A stretch of 6,484 nucleotides of DNA from the NCBI GenBank assembly GCA_943323675.2, contig CALPIR020000131.1:1-6484 (forward strand). The letters run 5' to 3'. The notes under the pieces were generated by a model, which saw nothing but the letters and a program-made list of their open reading frames with translations, was not told the DNA's origin and searched no databases. Position 1 is the stretch's first letter; each line of letters starts with the position of its first letter. This document shows positions 1 to 4,083 of this stretch, piece after piece. The position numbers and the translations under genes were made by a program. Origin of the DNA: Chitinophaga pinensis. Its GTDB lineage: Bacteria > Bacteroidota > Bacteroidia > UKL13-3.

Positions 1-19
1 AATAAACTTTTAGAGAATA

Positions 20-57
20 AAAAAAGGCGAACCACATTAATGTGGTTCGCCTTTTTT
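20..57. terminator. Bidirectional intrinsic terminator at the end of an off-window gene
   Basis: A perfect inverted repeat with no mismatch covers the whole interval and is centred between 38 and 39. Each arm is 19 bases: an A6 run, then GGCGAACCACATT, mirrored to end in T6. As RNA it would form a stem of at least 12 bp (GGCGAACCACAT with its complement) around a minimal loop. A U-tract follows on the plus strand, and because of the A-tract also on the minus strand. It probably ends a plus-strand gene lying left of the window, and it could also stop transcription arriving from the right on the minus strand. Confidence 0.9.
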
Positions 58-168
58 GTGTTTTAAATGGCCATAGATTGTGAAAATCACGACACTATGT
101 TGAGCATCTACTTCTGAATCTCTTCATTTAAGTAGAATCAACAAGAACCTAGCTCCAGCTTTTTAAAC
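58..168. other. Short spacer with nothing recognisable
   Basis: About 110 bases lie between the two terminators. I see no open reading frame of useful length, no strong promoter match and no stable hairpin. It is AT-rich spacer as far as can be judged. Confidence 0.6.
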
Positions 169-200
169 AACAAAGCCCCAACTTACGATGAGGCTTTGTT
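169..200 (-). terminator. Probable terminator of the tRNA gene
   Basis: The arms AACAAAGCC (169-177) and GGCTTTGTT (192-200) pair perfectly over 9 bp around a 14-base loop. The hairpin begins two bases beyond the discriminator base of the minus-strand tRNA gene. Read on the minus strand, the second arm is followed by GTTTAAAAA, so the U-tract is short and imperfect. The position directly behind the tRNA makes a role in 3' end formation or termination likely. Confidence 0.65.
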
Positions 201-202
201 CG

Positions 203-276
203 TGGGCCCACCTGGAATCGAACCAGGCACCTACTGATTATGAGTCAGTTGCTCTAACCGAATGAGCTATAGGCCC
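203..276 (-). tRNA. tRNA with anticodon CAT, probably tRNA-Ile2 (reads AUA after lysidine modification)
   Basis: The minus strand folds into a full cloverleaf of 74 nt. The acceptor stem is GGGCCTA/TGGGCCC with one T6-G67 wobble, the D arm is GCTC/GAGC with GG in the loop, the anticodon stem is ACTGA/TCAGT with loop CTCATAA, and the T arm is CCTGG/CCAGG with loop TTCGATT. The anticodon CAT is at 240-242. The 3' CCA is not encoded. A CAT anticodon fits initiator Met, elongator Met or Ile2. The closed first acceptor pair G1-C72 argues against initiator. C4-G69 and C5-G68, which in E. coli help the lysidine synthetase TilS tell Ile2 from elongator Met, favour Ile2. AUA codons are common in the window's genes (for example several early in ftsH), so such a tRNA is needed. 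Elongator Met cannot be fully excluded. Positions 15 (T) and 48 (G) are atypical. Confidence 0.93.
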
Positions 277-292
277 AAGATTTAAATTACTA

Positions 293-322
293 AAAATCTA
301 TTTCCTTTTAAAGGAATGCAAA
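293..322 (-). promoter_or_regulatory. Promoter of the tRNA gene (Bacteroidota type)
   Basis: On the minus strand TTTG (319-322) is followed after 18 bases by TAGATTTT (293-300). These match the Bacteroidota -33 and -7 (TAnnTTTG) elements with one mismatch in the -7 box. The predicted start site lies around 288, leaving a leader of roughly 12 bases before the tRNA 5' end at 276, which would be removed by RNase P. A 7-bp dyad sits between the two boxes. Confidence 0.55.
302..316. repeat. 7-bp dyad inside the tRNA/phosphatase divergent promoter region
   Basis: TTCCTTT (302-308) and AAAGGAA (310-316) form a perfect inverted repeat around a single base. It lies between the -33 and -7 boxes of the tRNA promoter and just upstream of the -7 box of the divergent phosphatase gene. 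It could be an operator, but low-complexity sequence of this kind also arises by chance. Confidence 0.35.
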
Positions 323-326
323 CATA

Positions 327-334
327 TATTTTTG
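327..334 (+). promoter_or_regulatory. -7 promoter element of the HAD phosphatase gene
   Basis: TATTTTTG is an exact match to the Bacteroidota -7 consensus TAnnTTTG. No clear -33 TTG is seen at the usual distance. Transcription would begin near 340, which leaves a leader of about 15 bases before the ATG at 357. It would start at or after the alternative TTG at 339, so it supports the ATG as the true start. Confidence 0.5.
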
Positions 335-356
335 TATCTTGTTATACAAGTATCAA

Positions 357-998
357 ATGACAAAAATTACAACTATTATTTTCGACCTTGGGGGTGTGAT
401 ACTTAACTTGGATCAGGAACGCACTTTGCGTGCATTTAAAAGATTAGGTGTTGATATGGATGAAATCAATGAAATATCAACCATATTTTCTGATTTTGAA
501 ACGGGTAAAATAAATGCCGATGATTTTAGACAAGCCATTATGACCCACTTAAAAGGTACAGTTACTGAAAGTGAGATAGATGCAGCATGGAATGCCATGT
601 TGTTAGACCTACCCGCTGAAAGGTTGACCTACTTGAAATTTTTACGTAAAAGCTTTAATGTGCACTTGTTAAGCAACACAAACTCCATTCATATTGACGC
701 GTTTAACAAATATTTACTTGATGAACACCCAAATTTAGATTGGTACGCCCAGTTTGATAAAGTTTATTACAGCTACGAAATTGGGTTGAGAAAACCCAAT
801 AAAGATATTTATGAATTTGTACTTCAAGAAAACAATTTAAAGCCTCACGAATGCTTGTTTATTGACGATTTAAAAGCCAACTTAAATGGCGCAGGTCATG
901 TGGGGATGCATACCATTTGGGCAAAAAAACCTTTAGATGAAAATATGTTAATGGAAATAAGAAGCTTGGTGGCAGATTTTACTGCCAGCATGAACTAG
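357..998 (+). CDS. HAD-superfamily phosphatase, subfamily IA (YihX-like)
   Basis: A 213-residue cytoplasmic hydrolase that probably removes phosphate from a small metabolite through a phospho-aspartate intermediate. Visible motifs in order: motif I FDLGGV with nucleophile D10; helical cap at roughly 18-90; motif II LLSNTN with S106; motif III lysine K146 in GLRKPNKDIY; motif IV FIDD with D170/D171 for Mg2+. The DxG form of motif I, with glycine where most HAD phosphatases have the acid/base aspartate, is typical of the YihX (glucose-1-phosphate phosphatase) and epoxide-hydrolase-N-terminal-like branch. The length fits that branch. The substrate cannot be read from sequence. I chose the ATG at 357 over an in-frame TTG at 339 because it puts motif I at the usual distance from the N-terminus and fits the promoter position. 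The gene ends tail to tail with the next gene, overlapping it by 4 bases. Confidence 0.92.
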   Translation: MTKITTIIFDLGGVILNLDQERTLRAFKRLGVDMDEINEISTIFSDFETGKINADDFRQAIMTHLKGTVTESEIDAAWNAMLLDLPAERLTYLKFLRKSFNVHLLSNTNSIHIDAFNKYLLDEHPNLDWYAQFDKVYYSYEIGLRKPNKDIYEFVLQENNLKPHECLFIDDLKANLNGAGHVGMHTIWAKKPLDENMLMEIRSLVADFTASMN

Positions 999-1243
999 TC
1001 TTTTGTATCCGTTTGAGGTGTTTCTTCCTTAACACCACGTTTGTAAATAATTAATCCGTTTAAAAAATTACGTAGCAATTGGTCGCCCATGGGTTTAAAA
1101 TTTGGGTGATCCTCGCTGCGGAAAAACGCGGTTAACTCAGTGGTAGTTACTTTAAAATCAACCAACTTTAAAATCTCCACAATATGCTCGTTACGCAAAT
1201 GAAGCGCAACGCGTAATTTTTTTATGATATCGTTATTACTCAT
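995..1243 (-). CDS. Small single-domain DUF1456 (YehS-like) protein
   Basis: An 82-residue protein of unknown biochemical role. Residues 1 to about 70 carry the DUF1456 pattern as I recall it from E. coli YehS: N-terminal SNNDIIKKLRVAL, then EILKLVDFKVTTTEL, a FFRSEDHPNF stretch, and LRNFLNGLIIYKRG. E. coli YehS has two such domains in about 156 residues; this protein has one, followed by a short charged tail rich in Lys, Thr and Asp (about 71-82). No signal peptide or membrane segment is seen. The start ATG follows the stop of the upstream FAD enzyme gene by only 4 bases, so the two are almost certainly one transcript. Its stop codon shares CTAG with the stop of the convergent phosphatase gene. 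Nothing in the sequence points to DNA binding or catalysis, and I do not assign a function. Confidence 0.87.
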   Translation of the reverse strand: MSNNDIIKKLRVALHLRNEHIVEILKLVDFKVTTTELTAFFRSEDHPNFKPMGDQLLRNFLNGLIIYKRGVKEETPQTDTKD

Positions 1244-1247
1244 CGTT

Positions 1248-2510
1248 TTATTTTTTAACCTTATCGTTCATTAATAACTTGACGTAAAACAGTGGATTAC
1301 GCAACTTTGCCCGCAAATCTAAGTCTTCAAACATACAACTGATGGTTTCGCGAAGTGCTTTGTTTTTGTGTGCTTTGTTTACTACAAAATTAAACAGCCA
1401 AGGGAACTTAACCAGTTTTTGCATGGTATGACTCAGCTTTAATTCATCCCATTGGCGGGCATAAAAAGCATCGTCATACTGTTTTAAAAACGCAGCGTCA
1501 AACCTATTTTCTTTTACTGCTTCTGCAATTCGGGCAGCAGCCATCATGCCGCTATACAAGGCGTTTCCAATGCCTTCTCCTGTAAATGGATCGATTAACG
1601 AACCAGCATCACCAACCAATAAAAAACCTTCCCCACTAACTGGTCTTTTTTTACTGCCTAATGGTAACCCCCAGCCTTGAATTTTACCTTGCAACTTCGC
1701 ATTTTTAAAACGTGCACTAATAGCCGGATTATTTTCAATGGCTTTAAGCATGTCTGCTTTAAGATTTACTTTTCTTTTACTAACCTCACTACTAAGCATA
1801 CCTGCTCCCACATTGGCCATTCCATTAGGTAATGGAAAAATCCAGAAATAACCTGGTAACATTTCAGGTAAAAAATGTAACTCAATAAAATTCTGTGGAT
1901 GCATACCTTCAACTCCCTCGTAATAAGCACGGATACCCGCACAGTAGTGGTCGTTTTCTTTTTTGTTAGGCGATAGTTTTTTGGATACTACGCTCCTATC
2001 CCCTTCTGCCCCTACCAGTAGTTTTACATTTTTTAGTGTTTGGGTTGAATTGTCTTTAACTATGGTAACATCAAACAAATCTTTGTTTCTGGCAATTTCT
2101 GTAACCTCTGTTCCATCTAACACAGTAGCATAATTTTTATCCAAACGATTAAATAACTCGTTGTCAAAATCAATGCGTTTACTGATAAAGCCAGGAGGGT
2201 ATTTCTCCTTACTCATGTCTTGTTTAAAAGGAATATCAATAGCCTTACCATTGGGAGCAACAAACTTCACCCCCCAACTCTCTATAAATTGCTTTTTTTG
2301 TTGATCAAATGCAGGAACAATAGTTGGGTCGAGCTGATTTAGCACGTAAACAGTTTTGCCACTCAATGCATCGCCACAAACTTTATCGCGCGGAAAAACA
2401 GCCTTATCTATAATGGTATGGTGTATTTTGTGTTTTGCTAAAAACAAAGAAGTAGCGCATCCGCCAGGACCCGCTCCTATGATTACAATTGAACTTGCGT
2501 TTAATTCCAT
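1248..2510 (-). CDS. Geranylgeranyl-reductase-family FAD-dependent oxidoreductase
   Basis: A 420-residue flavoprotein of the geranylgeranyl reductase / PHBH-like superfamily, which typically saturates double bonds in prenyl chains or oxidises small substrates. Motifs in order: N-terminal Rossmann GAGPGG (12-17) binding ADP of FAD; PRDKVCGD (40-47), a hallmark of the family; the second FAD motif LLVGAEGDRS (164-173); the substrate-side motif YFWIFP (221-226), matching the YxWxFP motif of archaeal geranylgeranyl reductases; and GDAGSLIDPFTGEGIGNA (300-317), which contacts FAD ribityl and pyrophosphate. Length is normal for the family. No membrane segment is obvious. The ATG at 2510 is preferred to an in-frame ATG at 2549, because the extension would push the Rossmann strand away from the N-terminus. 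It heads a two-gene operon with the DUF1456 gene. The true substrate (menaquinone chain, polyprenyl lipid or other) cannot be decided; no isoprenoid genes are adjacent. Confidence 0.9.
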   Translation of the reverse strand: MELNASSIVIIGAGPGGCATSLFLAKHKIHHTIIDKAVFPRDKVCGDALSGKTVYVLNQLDPTIVPAFDQQKKQFIESWGVKFVAPNGKAIDIPFKQDMSKEKYPPGFISKRIDFDNELFNRLDKNYATVLDGTEVTEIARNKDLFDVTIVKDNSTQTLKNVKLLVGAEGDRSVVSKKLSPNKKENDHYCAGIRAYYEGVEGMHPQNFIELHFLPEMLPGYFWIFPLPNGMANVGAGMLSSEVSKRKVNLKADMLKAIENNPAISARFKNAKLQGKIQGWGLPLGSKKRPVSGEGFLLVGDAGSLIDPFTGEGIGNALYSGMMAAARIAEAVKENRFDAAFLKQYDDAFYARQWDELKLSHTMQKLVKFPWLFNFVVNKAHKNKALRETISCMFEDLDLRAKLRNPLFYVKLLMNDKVKK

Positions 2511-2525
2511 GAACTGCAATGATAA

Positions 2526-2554
2526 CAAATACACCACTAAACATTGCATACCAA
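2526..2554 (-). promoter_or_regulatory. Candidate promoter of the FAD enzyme-DUF1456 operon
   Basis: On the minus strand TTG (2552-2554) is followed after 18 bases by TGTATTTG (2526-2533), one mismatch from the Bacteroidota -7 consensus TAnnTTTG. The predicted start site near 2520 gives a leader of about 10 bases to the ATG at 2510. It falls inside the N-terminal extension of the longer reading frame, which again favours the shorter protein. Confidence 0.4.
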
Positions 2555-2614
2555 GTTGCAGTAATTATTCAATGGGTTATAAAATATTACACTTAACCTC
2601 AACCTTCATTTTTT

Positions 2615-2735
2615 AACGCAGAGGTACTTTGAACAGCCCTACGATGATTATATTATGGTCGTTTACCAAATAGAGAAAACGCGAAGTAACGCATATAGCA
2701 TTGAGGAGTCATAAGGGCAGAACGCTTAAAATCGT
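2615..2735 (+). repeat. Repeat copy A (decayed)
   Basis: It begins with AACGCAGAGGT like copies B and C and can be aligned along its full length. By hand count its first 90 bases match copy B at about two thirds of positions with one single-base gap. Beyond that, the tail (about 2705-2735, including GCTTAAAATCGT) aligns with the tail of copy C (GCTTAAAAACGT). Many differences from copy B are C-to-T or G-to-A, and the internal hairpin of B and C is lost here. This looks like an old, unselected copy. Confidence 0.7.
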
Positions 2736-2753
2736 AAGACCTTGAGGATTTTT

Positions 2754-2842
2754 AACGCAGAGGTTCTTGAATAGTCTTCCGGGGATTCGAGCACTGTCGC
2801 TCACAAAATTGAGAGCACGCAGAGCAATGCCTGCGGCATTGG
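2754..2842 (+). repeat. Repeat copy B
   Basis: This 89-base copy matches copy C at about 90% of positions by hand alignment (eight substitutions and one single-base gap). It contains the perfect hairpin CAATGCC-TGC-GGCATTG near its right end (2825-2841). After the hairpin the similarity to A and C fades, so this copy is either shorter or its tail has been replaced. It is preceded by a T-run shared with copy A. Confidence 0.88.
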
Positions 2843-2882
2843 CAATGGTTTAACTTAATCAAGATAATTAATGATTAAACGC

Positions 2883-2934
2883 AACAGCCTCTTCGAGTTC
2901 GGAACGCAGTGAAGAGTATCGAGAAGGGGTTGTT
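2883..2934. repeat. Imperfect inverted repeat, 12-bp stem
   Basis: AACAGCCTCTTC (2883-2894) pairs with GAAGGGGTTGTT (2923-2934 as GAAG...TT) over 12 positions, two of them G-T. The 28-base interior holds an alternative stem partner (GAAGAG at 2911-2916 for CTCTTC) and a small GTTC-G-GAAC dyad. No U-tract follows on either strand, so it does not look like a terminator. It resembles the palindromic intergenic elements that are scattered in bacterial genomes. Confidence 0.55.
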
Positions 2935-2973
2935 AAAATTAATTTATTATCAAACCTCCTACCCTCGATACAA

Positions 2974-2996
2974 CCCGAGTACTGGGATCACTCGGG
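2974..2996. repeat. Perfect 7-bp inverted repeat
   Basis: CCCGAGT (2974-2980) and ACTCGGG (2990-2996) enclose a 9-base loop. The GC-rich arms stand out from the AT-rich surroundings. It lies between repeat copies B and C and is probably another palindromic intergenic element. No U-tract follows. Confidence 0.6.
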
Positions 2997-3006
2997 CAGG
3001 CTTATA

Positions 3007-3016
3007 CTTCGCGAAG
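3007..3016. repeat. 10-bp perfect palindrome
   Basis: CTTCGCGAAG is fully self-complementary and lies ten bases after the GC-rich hairpin at 2974-2996. It may be a separate protein-binding dyad or part of the same palindromic element. Confidence 0.45.
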
Positions 3017-3080
3017 CGAACTCATTTACTCAGAAGCGATAGAATTTGACCTCTAAACTTCTCTGCGAAAAACTCCTTTA

Positions 3081-3109
3081 CCTCTGCGGTAAAAAAGAAA
3101 ACGCAGAGG
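3081..3109. repeat. Inverted repeat CCTCTGCG/CGCAGAGG at the left edge of copy C
   Basis: CCTCTGCG (3081-3088) and CGCAGAGG (3102-3109) form a perfect 8-bp inverted repeat around a 13-base purine-rich loop. The right arm is the first part of repeat copy C. A second CTCTGCG lies 21 bases upstream at 3061-3067. Copies A and B start with the same CGCAGAGG but lack the inverted partner, so copy C may retain more of a larger ancestral element. Confidence 0.6.
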
Positions 3110-3218
3110 TTCTTGAATAGTCTTGCGAGGATTCGAGAACTGACGCTAACTAATTGAGAGTACGCAGAGCAATGCCTTCGGCATTGGGGAGGTCCGAGGT
3201 CAGTAAGCTTAAAAACGT
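3100..3218 (+). repeat. Repeat copy C (longest, best preserved)
   Basis: Its first 88 bases align with copy B at about 90% identity, and its tail (about 3188-3218) aligns with the tail of copy A. It carries the hairpin CAATGCC-TTC-GGCATTG (3170-3186), the same stem as copy B with a different middle loop base. Together with copy A it defines a full unit of about 120 bases. Its translation on the minus strand creates a spurious reading frame (3022-3264). Confidence 0.85.
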
Positions 3219-3418
3219 CACTATAGGCTGAAGCTAACCAACAACACATAAACCTGTCAACCAATCAACCCATAACCAACAAAGATGTTGTCAGTTTTTT
3301 TACCGATTAATTCATAAGTTTTACCTTAAGCCAAGTATAAGTAAAGGCTTACTTTCTAGCGGTTATAACAAATATCTTCAGCCCAAATCCAAAATACATC
3401 AAGCAATTACATTTTTAC

Positions 3419-3450
3419 ATAAAACCAAACCATTAAAATAAAACCAAACC
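3419..3450 (+). repeat. 13-base direct repeats upstream of the 3512 gene
   Basis: ATAAAACCAAACC occurs at 3419-3431 and again at 3438-3450, a spacing of 19 bases start to start, close to two helical turns. The pair lies 60-90 bases before the start of the next gene, where paired sites for an activator or repressor could sit. The sequence is simple, so chance duplication is also possible. Confidence 0.45.
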
Positions 3451-3452
3451 GC

Positions 3453-3473
3453 TTGGCGAACTTATAGCGCCAA
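3453..3473. promoter_or_regulatory. Possible operator dyad upstream of the 3512 gene
   Basis: TTGGCG (3453-3458) and CGCCAA (3468-3473) form a perfect inverted repeat with a 9-base spacer, 38 bases before the ATG. TTGGC-type half sites in this position look like a repressor or activator site, but no regulator is encoded nearby and this is only an inference from symmetry. Confidence 0.3.
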
Positions 3474-3511
3474 TATGGCAATGGCTTGATTTTTGGTTAG
3501 TTTCGTTACAC

Positions 3512-4009
3512 ATGAAAGTTGAATTTAGTCAATTACCCGATCATGCCCGAGTATGGGTTTACGCAGCAACAAACCCCTTATCACCTAACGAAAAGTCAGT
3601 GATACAAGTAGATGCAGATAAATTTACAGATCAATGGACCGCACATCAAATGCCACTTAAAGCATCGTTCAGTATTTTGAGTGACCTGTTTTTAGTATTT
3701 GCAGTAGATGTTGCCCACCACGATATTAGTGGCTGTGGCATAGACAAATCAGTGCACTTGGTACAAAAATGGGAGCAACAATTAAATATTTCTTTGCTTA
3801 ATCGTTTACAACTTGAGTTTGAATTAAATAGTAAAATTGAGATTGCAACTAAAGCCAGAGTGGCAGAATTATTAAGTAACGGAACAATATCAGCACAAAC
3901 GGTGTTTTATAACAAAGCAGTAATTAATGTTGGTGAGTTACGCGCCAATTTCCGTATTCCTTTTAAAGATAATTGGATTTACAAACAATTAACCGAACAA
4001 ACCGCTTAA
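3512..4009 (+). CDS. Conserved Bacteroidota protein of unknown function
   Basis: A 165-residue soluble protein without signal peptide or clear membrane segment. I recognise it as a family found across Bacteroidota, with conserved blocks LPDHARVWVY (8-17), QWTAHQMPLKASF (41-53), a hydrophobic strand leading to SGCGIDKSV (73-81), and a C-terminal stretch with VFYNKAVINV (131-140) and IPFKDNWIY (149-157). From memory, database entries of this family are often labelled ABC transporter ATPase, but no Walker A (GxxxxGKT/S), signature LSGGQ or Walker B is present, so I do not carry that name over. Cys75 and Asp78 lie in the most conserved-looking block and could be functional. The ATG at 3512 is the natural start. 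Near-consensus -7 boxes (GATTTTTG at 3488-3495, TAGTTTCG at 3498-3505) imply a very short or absent leader. No terminator separates it from ftsH 74 bases downstream, so some readthrough is likely. Confidence 0.85.
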   Translation: MKVEFSQLPDHARVWVYAATNPLSPNEKSVIQVDADKFTDQWTAHQMPLKASFSILSDLFLVFAVDVAHHDISGCGIDKSVHLVQKWEQQLNISLLNRLQLEFELNSKIEIATKARVAELLSNGTISAQTVFYNKAVINVGELRANFRIPFKDNWIYKQLTEQTA

Positions 4010-4011
4010 TG

Positions 4012-4042
4012 TTGGTTTAAACACAAAATGTAAGTAATCTTG
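4012..4042 (+). promoter_or_regulatory. Candidate promoter of ftsH
   Basis: TTG (4012-4014) is followed after 20 bases by TAATCTTG (4035-4042), one mismatch from TAnnTTTG. The predicted start near 4049 gives an A-rich leader of about 35 bases before the ATG at 4084. A 5-bp dyad GTAAT/ATTAC (4034-4038, 4049-4053) overlaps the -7 box and start site. Confidence 0.45.
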
Positions 4043-4083
4043 CATAATATTACAGATAATAAAAAAATAACACAAGAATATAA

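Larger units (their letters stand above)
2511..3511. other. About 1 kb gene-free intergenic region built of repeats and hairpins
   Basis: No reading frame here looks like a real protein. The only one of about 80 codons, on the minus strand at 3022-3264, is mostly a translation of the repeat copy at 3100-3218 and its flank. The region holds the promoter of the leftward operon, three copies of one dispersed-type repeat, several inverted repeats, and near its right end direct and inverted repeats upstream of the next gene. Stretches not covered by the separate entries (about 2736-2753, 2843-2882, 3017-3060, 3219-3418) show nothing I recognise, apart from a weak 5-bp hairpin at 3277-3290 followed by a T-run. 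Confidence 0.75.

Noticed and set aside
339..356. Six-codon N-terminal extension of the phosphatase from a TTG at 339
   Set aside because: The exact -7 box at 327-334 places the transcript start at or just before this point, and the ATG at 357 puts the first HAD motif at its usual distance from the N-terminus.
2511..2549. 13-codon hydrophobic extension of the FAD enzyme from an ATG at 2549
   Set aside because: It would displace the Rossmann GxGxxG motif from the N-terminus and overlaps the likely promoter (2526-2554). It does not form a proper signal peptide with charged start and cleavage site.
2356..2616. Plus-strand 86-codon open frame over the start of the FAD enzyme gene
   Set aside because: It is antisense to the coding start and promoter of a clear gene and has no recognisable features.
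2754..3218. CRISPR array
   Set aside because: There are only three copies, of 90-120 bases, unevenly spaced and diverged, with no unique spacers of constant length and no cas genes.
3022..3264. 80-codon minus-strand open frame as a gene
   Set aside because: Most of it is a translation of repeat copy C and its CTCTGCG flank, with no recognisable domain and no good start context.
3277..3301. CAACA-AAGA-TGTTG hairpin followed by a T-run as a terminator
   Set aside because: The stem is only 5 bp with one or two GC pairs per arm, the T-run starts four bases after it, and no transcript upstream is evident that would need it.
2511..3511. Known structured RNA (tmRNA, RNase P RNA, 6S RNA or riboswitch)
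   Set aside because: No signature sequence of these RNAs was recognised on either strand. The structures present are repeat-associated hairpins.
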